Shown here piece after piece: positions 17,786 to 26,960 of a stretch of 64,000 nt of DNA; position 1 is the first letter of the stretch, and each line of letters starts with the position of its first letter. The stretch comes from Paenibacillus sp. FSL K6-3182 (GTDB lineage Bacteria; Bacillota; Bacilli; Paenibacillales; Paenibacillaceae), in contig NZ_CP150265.1 in NCBI RefSeq assembly GCF_037976325.1, forward strand, positions 4,211,501 to 4,275,500, given 5' to 3'. The position numbers were made by a program, and so were the translations under genes. The notes under the pieces were generated by a model. That model was given only the letters and a program-made list of their open reading frames with translations, did no database searches and was not told where the DNA came from.

Positions 17786-19441
17786 TTACACGTTTGAATC
17801 CCTCTTCAGTTCACGGTATTCCTGCGGCGTCAGATGCGTCGCTTTTTTGAAAAAACGATGGAAATACTGCGAAGACAAGAAACCGAGCTCGGATGCAATC
17901 TCGTGCACCTTGTAACCATCTTGCTCCAGCATACGCTTCGCTTTCTCCAGCCTAATTTCGTTGATATAACTGGACAAACCTTTACCCGTCAGTTTTTTGT
18001 ACAACCTGGAGAGATAGGAAGGGTTATGCCCCACCACCTCACCAATTCTCGACAGCGACAAATCTCCAGACAGATGGCTCGCCACGTAATGCTGGATTTT
18101 CTGAATGAGCTCATGCTCCTGAACGACCATGCCGGCATGCTGCCATTCAAATATATTCTTGGCATAAGAAGTGAATTCTTCGCAAATTTGATGCCAGGAA
18201 CGGTATCTTTCGAACTGCGTAAACCGTCCCAAATCCTGATCGGTGTGAGCGTCATTACTCGAATGCAGCAAGCCATGAGGCAGGAATACTGCGACAAGCA
18301 AATAGTATAGCTCCATCTGCACAGCGCTTGGGAAAGCTCCTGACAGCGACGCGAAAGCAAGCAGCTCCTCCAGCGTTTCAATTGTTTCATCCTCTTGTCC
18401 GTTCTCCATGCAGGACTTCAAATAGGAAATTTTATTAAAATGAACCGAGGTAAGACGCATCTCTGCGCTACTGTTATTAGTTTGGGGCATGAATTCAGGC
18501 TCCAGTAAAATCAGCTCGCTTCCGAATCCAAGACCGCTATGGAAAAGCAGATTAAGCCGCTCGAACTTGTGCGGAACGTCATACCATTCCGAGAAGCTGT
18601 TCGCAAGCGCCAGAGACAGAGGCAGCTTTAGCAAATTAAGCGATGTCAATTGAATTTGTTCCAACATTTCGCGAACGAACAGGAATGTTCTTTTGAAAGC
18701 GCCTTGATCAGATGGAGCTTCGGAAGGCTGGATAAACCAAACCATTTTGTTTTTGTCATAACTCATAGAGATTACTTTCGTGAGTGGAGATAATAATTCG
18801 TTCGTCATATTGTCCAGAGCAAATTGGAACAGAGTTTTGTCCATCAAGCTTTCCCGTTGTCCCCAATCATCGATGCGCACAATCATGAGCAAGCAAGGAA
18901 CACCAGCATCCAGAGGAATCTGCAGATCTTCGAATTTGTCGCGTAGCGAATGCAGCGACCTGTCATCACCTTGTATCAGCTCGTTCAAATACTGCTTCTG
19001 AATATAGGGCAACGCGACCTTCCTTTGCTGGCTTGCCTCAATGAGCTGCATATCCACTAATTGCTCTTGATCAAGCTGCTTGGCAACAGCGAGAATGCAT
19101 TCCACAATTTTGGCATTGCCTTCCGTCTTTAGAATGTAGTCCGCGCTGCCTTGCCGAATCGCTTGCTGAATATAAGTAAAGTCGCTGTGACCGGTCAAGA
19201 AGATCACTTTGCACCTAGGCCACTGCTTCACAATCTCGCCCTGAAGCTCCAGACCATTCATGCCTGGCATCCGAATATCCGACAACACAATGTCTATTTT
19301 CACTCTTCCGAGCCACATCAACGCCTCCTGCGACGTACCCGCCGAATAGATTTCCAATTCGGGTTCCGTCAATCGGCTGCATAACTTCGTAAGCCCCTGC
19401 AGAATCAAAGGCTCATCATCTACGATTAATAAGCGGTACAT
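17786..19441 (-). CDS. YesN-type response regulator (receiver + AraC helix-turn-helix)
   Basis: A 551-residue response regulator. The receiver spans about residues 1-120: acidic pair DD at 8-9, phospho-acceptor Asp55 in VLSDIRMPGMNG, the Thr of IFLTGHSDF and Lys of YILKTEG. A ~300-residue middle region follows, then a C-terminal AraC-type double HTH (SRIGEVVGHNPSYLSRLYKK and EIASELGFLSSQYFHRFFKK). It starts one base after the kinase stop, so the two are co-translated. It very likely activates the transporter and mannosidase genes downstream. The pseudogene at 23640-24358 is a decayed paralogue of its middle and end. Confidence 0.92.
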   Translation of the reverse strand: MYRLLIVDDEPLILQGLTKLCSRLTEPELEIYSAGTSQEALMWLGRVKIDIVLSDIRMPGMNGLELQGEIVKQWPRCKVIFLTGHSDFTYIQQAIRQGSADYILKTEGNAKIVECILAVAKQLDQEQLVDMQLIEASQQRKVALPYIQKQYLNELIQGDDRSLHSLRDKFEDLQIPLDAGVPCLLMIVRIDDWGQRESLMDKTLFQFALDNMTNELLSPLTKVISMSYDKNKMVWFIQPSEAPSDQGAFKRTFLFVREMLEQIQLTSLNLLKLPLSLALANSFSEWYDVPHKFERLNLLFHSGLGFGSELILLEPEFMPQTNNSSAEMRLTSVHFNKISYLKSCMENGQEDETIETLEELLAFASLSGAFPSAVQMELYYLLVAVFLPHGLLHSSNDAHTDQDLGRFTQFERYRSWHQICEEFTSYAKNIFEWQHAGMVVQEHELIQKIQHYVASHLSGDLSLSRIGEVVGHNPSYLSRLYKKLTGKGLSSYINEIRLEKAKRMLEQDGYKVHEIASELGFLSSQYFHRFFKKATHLTPQEYRELKRDSNV

Positions 19442-19442
19442 C

Positions 19443-21176
19443 TTACTCCTCCTTTGTCTTAACAGGTATTATCATCGCAACGCCCAAGCCGCCTAGCTCG
19501 CTTCGGAAAACGTATAGACCAGCCGATAGGCCAAATTTGATCTGCAGCCGCCTATGCACATTGACGACTCCCGTCGTTTCAAGTTCCGATGCATCCTGAA
19601 GCTTGAACTTGAGCCGCATAAGCTCGTCTTCCGTAAGCGCGGTGCCATTATCTTCAAAATAGATACAAAGGAAGTTGTCCCGCAATTCATTCGTTATTCG
19701 CAAATGACCATCTGATATTCTGGACTCCAGTCCATGCTGGTAGGCATTTTCAATGATAGGCTGCACGATGAGACGCGGTACCAGCAATTCCTCCCACCAA
19801 GGGGGAATCGGTTCCACCGAAACATTAATCCTGCTGCCGAACCGCATCATCTGGATATTCAAATACGCTTCAGCATGCTTCATTTCTTGCTCTAGTGACA
19901 GCTCTGACTTTGCATCTCTCGTAATAAACTGAAAGTAGTTGCCAAGATAGTGTACGAACTTCCTTGCATTATCCAAATCCTCGAATTCGATCAGCTGATG
20001 CAAAATAAAAAAGCTATTGTAAAGGAAATGCGGGTTGATCTGCGACTGCAGCTGTCTTAATTCAGACTGCTGACTCCTAATTTGCTGCTCGTATACTTCT
20101 TGTATCAAGGATTGCAGCTTAGCTACCATCTTATTGAACTGTTCTGACAGGTCCGAAAATTCGTCATTACTCCTCTGTGAGACCCGAACCGCTAGCTGGC
20201 CTTGCTCCACTTTTCGGAAGGCCTTTAACAGGTTGCGGACGGGATTCCGAATCGCTTTGAAAATCCAATACGAGAACAGCGCCATCACAATGATGGACAA
20301 AGCGAACAAGATCCAGAACAACGCATTATATTTGTCAAAATCGCGCATAATGACGTCTTCCGGCGTGTATATTCCTAGCGAAAAATCATATCCTGACGAT
20401 TGCCGGAGCGAAACCAAATATTTCTTCCCTTGGTTCTCAAATATGACGCTTTCAACTTCACCGCCTGACTGCCGAGATAATAATTTTTCGATTTCATCGG
20501 AAGTATTGGGCACCGCGTGATTAGTAATAACACGACCCTCCTGCTTGAAATAGAGGTAAGCTCCTCCTTGATCGGACATACTGCTTAAATCGTCCATGAT
20601 CATCCGCTGATTGATCTCGATCTCGATCAAGAAGACGGGAGCCCTGTTTTTGATCACGCTTTCCGGGTAATAGGAGCCCATAAGCAACTTGTCGCCATGC
20701 CATACTAATGGAGATAATTGCTGCTGCATCTTGAATCGAATCGTTTCCAGTTCTTTGATCGAGACACCCTCAATGTAGCTTCCGGACTTTATTTGCTTGT
20801 CAATCAACGGGATGTAGAGAGTTGCACTCGCAATATAAGAGCTGGAGTCCTGCAGAAGAGCCACCTTTCTCTCTAACCGCAAAATCGCTTCACGCAGCTC
20901 GTTTTCCGTCAAGGCCGGAGCTACCGTACTTAAAGCCATAAGATCCTCGTCCACCAGTAAGGAACGTTTGAAATTTTCGATATTAACGATTTCATTCGTC
21001 AGTGATGACAAATAAAATTTCACATTGGTTTGCATGGATTGCAGAATTTGATCCCGCAAACTGCTGGCCACCTGCTTGTTCAAATAAATGCCCAACATGT
21101 ACACAGGTAAAATCGCGATCAAGAAGCCCAGGAGCAGCTTAGGAAAAATCGTAAATCTTCTCTTTTGAAACCACAT
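19443..21176 (-). CDS. YesM-type sensor histidine kinase
   Basis: A 577-residue membrane kinase. It has a first transmembrane helix near residue 15 (LLLGFLIAILPVYMLGIYL), a ~260-residue extracellular sensor region, and a second helix (LFWILFALSIIVMALFSYW). Then come a HAMP linker, the HisKA_7TM-like phospho-acceptor motif QINPHFLYNSF, and an HATPase domain with the N-box QPIIENAYQHGLE and a G-box ending ELGGLGVAMI. The ATG at 21176 follows GGAGG at seven bases; the frame is open further but without a site. It probably senses sugar, possibly through the neighbouring binding protein, and phosphorylates the regulator encoded next. Confidence 0.92.
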   Translation of the reverse strand: MWFQKRRFTIFPKLLLGFLIAILPVYMLGIYLNKQVASSLRDQILQSMQTNVKFYLSSLTNEIVNIENFKRSLLVDEDLMALSTVAPALTENELREAILRLERKVALLQDSSSYIASATLYIPLIDKQIKSGSYIEGVSIKELETIRFKMQQQLSPLVWHGDKLLMGSYYPESVIKNRAPVFLIEIEINQRMIMDDLSSMSDQGGAYLYFKQEGRVITNHAVPNTSDEIEKLLSRQSGGEVESVIFENQGKKYLVSLRQSSGYDFSLGIYTPEDVIMRDFDKYNALFWILFALSIIVMALFSYWIFKAIRNPVRNLLKAFRKVEQGQLAVRVSQRSNDEFSDLSEQFNKMVAKLQSLIQEVYEQQIRSQQSELRQLQSQINPHFLYNSFFILHQLIEFEDLDNARKFVHYLGNYFQFITRDAKSELSLEQEMKHAEAYLNIQMMRFGSRINVSVEPIPPWWEELLVPRLIVQPIIENAYQHGLESRISDGHLRITNELRDNFLCIYFEDNGTALTEDELMRLKFKLQDASELETTGVVNVHRRLQIKFGLSAGLYVFRSELGGLGVAMIIPVKTKEE

Positions 21177-21280
21177 TTCATTTCCTCCTGCCAAGCCTTT
21201 GCATCGATATCCATGATGTACTTACCATTCTCAGAAAAAAATCAATTGTTTGAACCCGCAGAAGCGTTCCAACATTGGAA

Positions 21281-21306
21281 AAACCCGACCTCAAAGGGTC
21301 AGGTTT
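21281..21306 (-). terminator. Terminator behind the broken GH85 gene
   Basis: A 10-bp stem (21281-21290 with 21297-21306, one mismatch) followed on the minus strand by TTTTT. It ends the GH85 unit, which therefore was transcribed separately from the two-component genes. Confidence 0.65.
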
Positions 21307-21336
21307 TCATTAAATATATGGGTGAGCTTTACCAAT

Positions 21337-23359
21337 CTATTCGGTAACTTGTTTTACCGTAATATTCTTGACTTCGTCATGTTCCCTTTATAGCCTTCCA
21401 GCGTAATACCGATTACAGATCCCTCTACCGGAATAGATAATCCATTCAAATCATGATATCCCCGAATGAAATAATCGGTTGTTGCACCATCATACTTTTT
21501 TGTAGGTTTAACCGCTACTCCATTAACGGTAATGTACGTATGCCACCAGTCTTTCGAGGAAGGTACATCGATCCAAAGCTTATTGCCATTAATATAGTAG
21601 CTTCCATCAAATGATTCGGAATAAATATCTTTCATTTTGCCTGCATAACTGACGGTATCTATAACATTCTCTCTCTTATCCAATGTGGATATTCTTAACA
21701 GGTAACGATCATCATCTTTCACTGGTACTTCGAATTTCCCTGAAGCCAGTTTTATATCCAAGGTCTTGGTATAAGTATCTTTTCTGCCATCCGTAAAGCT
21801 CAAGTCGAAACGAACTTTGCTGCCGCGGTTCTCCTTGCCCCAGCTGATATCGAATCCTTCGGCTGTTTCATTGACTGACACTTTCGAAAGATAATCTTTA
21901 CTTTCAAGTTCAATAATGGCTGGTTTGCTCTCGCTTTGATCGGCTCCAACAGCAGTCAATTTAAGAGCCACGACATGTTTATCTAAGTTTTTCACATAGA
22001 AGTTGTCGCCATAAACTCCGCCTAAAAATTCCTCTTTTCCATTATTCAGCTTTGCATAGAGATTGTATTGCTTCACCTTACTATAATCAGTACGATTCCA
22101 CACGACATCGATTTCATTAGTATGATATCGATCTTTGACTGCAAAACCCGTAGGCGTGCTAGGCGTGTAGTTTCTCCCATCTGTGAGTTTAAGCTCCCCG
22201 ATGTTGACTTGATAGCCGTTGATGGATTTCCCCTTCGGATCAAATGCTTGACCCAGGGCAGCGATTTCACGATTCGCATACGAACTTAATACCACATGCG
22301 CTCACGTTCAGCGATCATCCACTGTTGATCGTCATCACCTCGAAGGTTCTTGCTCGGATCACCCAAGTTCTCATCCAGGGCATGTTGAACAAAGTTTCCT
22401 CCTAGTGACGCAATCGCAGTAAGCGGGTTCCCTGTCTCTGGATCAAGAATGACATCCATATTGCGAGTGGAGTTGTGAGTTCCTCCGAAGTTCCCCATAC
22501 CTGCCTCGATCCCTGAGAAAACTGTTTTTAGAGGATCAATGCCTCTTCTCTTCGCTTCTTCGACGCTTTTCTTAATATAGACTTGATTCGTGCTATCACC
22601 ATTATTCCATCCATCCGGAGAGTTCCAGTTATAGTTCATAAAGATGGAGTTGTTAATGAATTCGGGATTAATAGACGTATCTTGGTTAATGAAATACCCA
22701 TCGAAGCCGAAGTATTCCTTCATCTCAATCAGCTTCTCTGCTACAGGGAAACTTCCGTCTTCCCTTTGCTTAAGCAAAAGATCATACGGTTGCCCTCCGC
22801 GCGGGATAAAGATACAACCTACCGATTTCACGCCATTTTTGTGCGCCGCATTCGTATAAGCTGGGTTAGGGAGATCTACGATGCCGAACTCAAATGCTCG
22901 TCTTTCCCAAGATTCGGTAGGATCATATAAGCTGGAAGGTACATCCTCTGTTGCTGTTCCATGCCAACCGCCATAATAGTCTGTATATTGCCAGAAGTTA
23001 AATAAATAGTTCGAAAACTCGTTATTATAAGGCGTTGCGCCAAGGAAATAGAAGTCATAATCCCCAATTAGGTTAAAAAACTCAGTCTCTGGGCTCAGCT
23101 TAGGATTCGCTTGGGTCGCAGAAAACGCCTAATTCCTCTGTTGCAAGGGCACAAAAGCTCTTAATCACTCAGCATTCGGATCAGTCGCTGGAGACCATTG
23201 CTCGATATCGACAGCTCGATATCCATGGGTCATCGGTTAATTCTTGCCATATGCTGCATCGCCTGTAGGCGGCATGGAGTCTCCTGCTAATACATTATAG
23301 GGGAACGCTAAAAGCGACATCGTTACTGTTGTTATAAGTGCTTTTCTTCTTATTTTCAC
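21337..23359 (-). pseudogene. Broken GH85 endo-beta-N-acetylglucosaminidase gene
   Basis: The gene opens with GTG at 23359, eight bases after AGGAGG, and a signal peptide ending NVLA-GDS. The GH85 barrel is clear: SPATDPNAE, AFSATQANPKLSPETEFFN, YWQYTDYYGG-like and FGFDGYFINQDTS. It is interrupted in one frame by TAA (23237-23239), TGA (23165-23167) and TAG (23129-23131). A base is missing near 22290 (frame changes between RERMW and LSSYANREI) and probably another near 21365, after which the sequence can read VKNITVKQVTE to a TAG at 21337. The catalytic Asn-x-Glu motif reads Asn-Gln-Asp. An intact enzyme would have released N-glycans from glycoproteins outside the cell, upstream of the mannosidases. 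Confidence 0.88.
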
Positions 23360-23639
23360 CGATCTTTCCTCCTAATTGTTAATTAACCCTTAGAGATTCC
23401 TTAAGACAAATGGGGCTGGTATGACGGACAGACAGATCCTGTATTCACAAGTTTTATTGTTTCATTTTACAAAAAGTAATCGTTTCAAGTCTTTGAAAGA
23501 TAAAGTCTTATTTTTGCACATTTCGGACAACTAGTTGATATTCACTTAGCTAATTATTTTCCCCCTTCGCAATTGTCTCTTCTCGATCTTGCACCTTGAT
23601 TATAATAGAGCTTGTCGTCCCCCTTCTATTCGCCGTTGT

Positions 23640-24358
23640 TTACATTCGACTATCATCTGTTGACCTTCCAATCTGATCCCGGTATTCCAGCGGGGTTGCA
23701 TTCATTGCTTTACGAAAAAAACGGTAAAATGATTGCTCGGACAAGAAACCGACTGCTTTGGATATTTCGTTGATTTTCAACCTATTTTCCCCCAGCAACT
23801 CCTTTGTCTTCGTACCTATTGACCGTTTTCCAGAAGCGTTTGCATCAACGTCATTTTCTTCATTTGTTTGCGCAGCTCTCTTACGTCTAAATCCGCGGCC
23901 AGTTCGTGTGATTCCTGTTCAAGCAGCAGTAATTCTTGTCCAAGTCCCAGCCCGCGATTCATCAACAAGCGCAAATGCTCAAACTGATCGGATAGCTCTT
24001 TCCATTCCCGGTATGTCGTACCCACGGGAAATGATAGTTTTATATTGAGCAGCTTCTTGCACGCGTTCTGGATCATCTCTGCTGCGCCTTTAACAAACGC
24101 CAAAGCCCACTCTCTCGTCACCGTCACTCTGCTGGAGAAGAATCCTTCCTGTTTCGGTTGAATCAACCAAGCAATCTTCGTCTTCTCTTCGAATTCAAAG
24201 GATACTTGAGGGATAGAAGTAGACATATACTCTTCCGCAATATTTTGTATTGCAAATGAATACAGCGATTTGTCGAAGGCGCTTGTACCCTCACACCATT
24301 CGTCAATCCGGCCGAGGAGTAGAAAAGCTGGAGCTTCGGCATTCAAAAACTCGGCCAT
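23640..24358 (-). pseudogene. YesN-type response regulator remnant
   Basis: About 170 codons match the middle region of the regulator at 17786-19441: APAFLLLGRIDEWCEG, then KIAWLIQPKQEGFF, then LLMNRGLGLGQELLLLEQES. The receiver domain is gone, replaced at about 24358 by transposase sequence. After LLENG the frame stops; reading resumes in another frame with KELLGENRLKINEISKAVGF and FYRFFRKAMNATPLEYRD, the second HTH helix pair, to a TAA at 23640-23642. Compared with its paralogue, an internal block including most of the first HTH is missing. It probably once controlled the neighbouring GH85 gene. Confidence 0.82.
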
Positions 24359-24754
24359 TGGACAGCATGGTTGAAGAGATTCGAGAACTCTGCACTGAGC
24401 ATAAATTCCGTTACGGATACCAAAAGATTACAGCACTGCTTCGAAAAAAGTACAAGATTAATCACAAGCGCGTACAACGAATCATGCAATGTGAGCAGCT
24501 TCAATGTCGAGTCAGAGTCAAGAAACGAAAGCATACAGGGCAGCCTGCTTATGTAGCTGAGTACCTATTAAAGCGGCCATTTCAAGCTGAAGCACCGATG
24601 CATAAACTCGTCACGGATATTACGTATTTACCATTCGGTGGAAAAATGATGTACCTATCGAGTATCCTCGACTTATATAACGGAGAGATCGTAGCTAGCA
24701 GTCTATCCGATAGCAAGATACGGACTTTGTCCTGGATACACTTAATCAGCTCCT
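24358..24754 (+). mobile_element. IS3-family transposase (OrfB) remnant
   Basis: The plus strand encodes the middle of an IS3/IS150-like OrfB: helix-turn-helix segment EIRELCTEHKFRYGYQKITA, then RVQRIMQCEQLQCRVRVKKR, and the start of the integrase core with the first catalytic Asp in KLVTDITYLPFGGKMMYLSS. The second Asp region reads ILDLYNGEIVASSLSDS. A one-base deletion follows; in the next frame QDTDFVLDTLNQLL is legible. Both ends, OrfA, the third catalytic residue and the terminal inverted repeats are absent, so it cannot move. Confidence 0.85.
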
Positions 24755-24925
24755 AATACTCGTCTCTCAGACACTTCATTTGATCCGAACGCAGACCCGA
24801 GTTATGGAGAGCCTTCCAGGTCTTTAGGAGACTACATTGATGTTGCATTCTCATATCCTGACAGACAGATTACGGTATGGACAGGAATGATCAGCAATAT
24901 ACAAAATATTATTTCAAACCTTTAG
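24755..24925 (+). pseudogene. C-terminal scrap of an Asp-box beta-propeller protein
   Basis: Fifty-six codons ending in TAG read NTRLSDTSFDPNADPSYGEP, then SRSLGDYIDVAFSYPDRQ and ITVWTGMISNIQNIISNL. This aligns with the end of the intact protein at 28487-29722 (NLRVTSVSFDPNADPSLGTP, SIGDYNDLIV, GSQNIFEDI). It begins directly where the transposase remnant stops, and lies on the opposite strand to the intact gene. It is divergent enough to be an old second gene of the family, not a recent copy. Confidence 0.8.
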
Positions 24926-24947
24926 CTTAATCAGCTTCTTCCGTTAG

Positions 24948-25100
24948 CTCGTAAAAGTGTTACCCGAAAAAAAGTTCTTCGTATCAGCCGATTTATCTTC
25001 CACTAGGAGAGGCATACTTCATGTCGCTCCTTTTTCTGTTGATCTAGACAAGAAAATATACGCGGAACTAGTTCAGTTAACTTGCTATGGGCATATATAA
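24948..25100 (+). other. Coding-looking fragment, unidentified
   Basis: A 50-codon open stretch without a start reads VKVLPEKKFFVSADLSSTRR, then GILHVAPFSVDLDKKIYAEL, ending in TAA. It has protein-like composition and follows other remnants in the same orientation, so it may be the tail of another lost gene. I cannot assign a family. Confidence 0.3.
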
Positions 25101-25225
25101 CCTCTTGACCAAAATTAGATGAAATATTAGCTGTCAAATTGGCTATAACCTAGGGTATGAATACATATTCCAATCCCTTTTTTATGCATATGATGAATCA
25201 AAACGTCATAGTGGGGAGTTGTGTT

Positions 25226-26137
25226 ATGAAAGCTTTGGTTACAGGAGGTGCAGGTTTTATTGGTTCCCATCTTACAGATATGCTTATCTATAATGGCGCT
25301 GAGGTACACATTATCGACAATCTTACAACTGGATCAATAAAAAATGTAAATCCTGCAGCAACATTGCATATTGAAGATATAAACAGCGATTTATCTTCTC
25401 AAATCATTCAAACAGTTAAGCCGGATGTTGTGTTTCATATGGCAGCTCAGGTTGATGTTCAACGGTCGATAGCCGACCCTGCATTCGATGCTAACGTAAA
25501 TATCGTTGGTACCGTGCGGCTTATTCATGCTTGCAAGCAAGCTAGCGTCGGAAAAATCATATTCTCCTCTACTTCGGCCGTATATGGTGTCTCAAAAAAA
25601 GAACGTGCATCGGAGGATGCATTACCTTCTCCGATTTCCTATTATGGTTTATCCAAACATGCAAGCGAGTGCTATATTCGATTGTTTCATGAATTGAACG
25701 GCATTAACTACACGATATTACGTTATAGCAACGTATATGGTCCTCGTCAAACTGCAAAAGGTGAAGGTGGCGTTATTGCCATATTTATGAGCAACCTGCA
25801 TAAAGGGCTTCCGCTTTTTGTGCATGGCAGCGGCAATCAGAATCGCGATTTTATTTTTGTGCAAGATGTTGTAAGAGCAAATATAGCTGCGAGCCGTCAA
25901 GGGAATCAAGAAACGATCAACATAAGTACAGCCTTGCCTACTTCGATTAATAACTTAGTGCATAGGTTAAATATGATTCACGGCTCAGCCATAGATGTTG
26001 CACATGGCCCAGAGCGGCCAGGTGATATTATGGACAGCTGTCTCGATAATTTGAAAGCTGAACAAATATTGGGTTGGCGGCCGAAAGTTAGCTTAATCGA
26101 AGGATTAACACAAACTTATGAGTATTACCGTAAATAA
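25226..26137 (+). CDS. NAD-dependent nucleotide-sugar epimerase (UDP-glucose 4-epimerase type)
   Basis: A 303-residue extended SDR. The Rossmann motif is VTGGAGFIGSHL at the N-terminus; the catalytic triad is Ser-Thr in SSTSAVYG and Tyr-x-x-x-Lys in YYGLSKHASE. RYSNVYGPRQ and RDFIFVQDVV are the sugar-nucleotide-binding motifs of GalE-like enzymes. The ATG at 25226 follows GGGGAG at seven bases; 23 upstream codons are ignored. It has its own terminator, so it is a single-gene unit. Together with the dehydrogenase and glycosyltransferases downstream it probably supplies an activated sugar for a surface glycan; whether the substrate is UDP-Glc, UDP-GlcNAc or UDP-uronate is not readable. Confidence 0.87.
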   Translation: MKALVTGGAGFIGSHLTDMLIYNGAEVHIIDNLTTGSIKNVNPAATLHIEDINSDLSSQIIQTVKPDVVFHMAAQVDVQRSIADPAFDANVNIVGTVRLIHACKQASVGKIIFSSTSAVYGVSKKERASEDALPSPISYYGLSKHASECYIRLFHELNGINYTILRYSNVYGPRQTAKGEGGVIAIFMSNLHKGLPLFVHGSGNQNRDFIFVQDVVRANIAASRQGNQETINISTALPTSINNLVHRLNMIHGSAIDVAHGPERPGDIMDSCLDNLKAEQILGWRPKVSLIEGLTQTYEYYRK

Positions 26138-26148
26138 TAGGCTAAAGC

Positions 26149-26196
26149 GGCGATCGTTTCTCGGCATTCAGCCTGAGAGCGATCGCCTATTTTTTA
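26149..26196. terminator. Strong terminator between convergent genes
   Basis: GGCGATCG at 26149-26156 pairs with CGATCGCC at 26180-26187, with a second inner stem (CTCGGC/GCCTGAG) and a T-run after it on the plus strand. It separates the epimerase from the opposing methyltransferase. Confidence 0.88.
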
Positions 26197-26197
26197 T

Positions 26198-26836
26198 TCA
26201 TTTCATGGCAACAAGAACCGTTGTAAAACCATCATCACGGCCTATAATAAGCTCATACGTCTCATTATCTTGTGTACATACCTGTTGGATACGAAAGCCA
26301 CAATCCGTCAACAAGCTGGACAATTCATTAGGTTGATAATGGCGATAGTGATGAGGATTCACACCACCTAGGAAGTACGGATTGTTCAAATGCGGAATAA
26401 CCTTTTCATTTGGTGCTGAGATAAGAAGAATGCCGTTTACATTAAGAGAATCATAAAGCTTCTGGACGAATGACCGATCATCCTTCATATGCTCGACGGT
26501 TTCGAAGCAGGTAATAACATCGAACTTTTGGATAGGAAGTTCTTCTTGAAACAATCCAGATAAGTCGCTTTTCACATAAACGGTTTTGTCGCAGTAGAAA
26601 TGATCAATCGCCCAATTTAATGCATGATCCGATCGATCCACACCGACAGTCAGTGTGCAAGCAGAGTTTGTAGCCAAGTAATGAGTGCCATACCCTGAGC
26701 CGCAAGCCGCATCCAATATATAATCTCCACGACGAATGTAGTTCAATGCAAAATGATATCGATAATGATGATCCATCATGACATCGTGGAAGGACGTCGC
26801 GTACATTCGTTCCATCTTCGTAATTTCGTCATCCAT
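26198..26836 (-). CDS. SAM-dependent class I methyltransferase
   Basis: A 212-residue cytosolic methyltransferase. Motif I is YILDAACGSGYGTHYLA, motif II ends in GVDRSDHAL, and the post-I region FDVITCFETVEHMKDD is followed by NVNGILLISAPNEKVI. PHHYRHYQPNELSSLLTDCG is seen in many methyltransferases acting on sugars or glycan ends. The ATG at 26836 follows GGAGG at seven bases. It sits convergent to the epimerase and divergent from the three small tandem genes, inside the glycan island, so methylation of a sugar is a reasonable guess, no more. Confidence 0.85.
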   Translation of the reverse strand: MDDEITKMERMYATSFHDVMMDHHYRYHFALNYIRRGDYILDAACGSGYGTHYLATNSACTLTVGVDRSDHALNWAIDHFYCDKTVYVKSDLSGLFQEELPIQKFDVITCFETVEHMKDDRSFVQKLYDSLNVNGILLISAPNEKVIPHLNNPYFLGGVNPHHYRHYQPNELSSLLTDCGFRIQQVCTQDNETYELIIGRDDGFTTVLVAMK

Positions 26837-26960
26837 TCTCTTTCCTCCAATAACCAAAAAAATCAAACCTTTAAACGGGTACATCTATCCGTGTCCGCAA
26901 TGTGAATCTATGAATCTACTATAATGTAATATTCAATTGAACAGGAAAGGAGCTGCGTAA

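Noticed and set aside
23475..23489. Possible cre site upstream of the broken GH85 gene
   Set aside because: Only three bases separate TG and CG on the relevant strand; the cre pattern needs four.
25187..25195. CATATGATG as a sigma-K -10 before the epimerase
   Set aside because: One mismatch in the -10 and no AC at the required distance upstream.
26920..26928. TATAATGTA as a sporulation or housekeeping promoter before the three tandem genes
   Set aside because: No -35 of either type lies at the right spacing, so it is only an isolated -10-like string.
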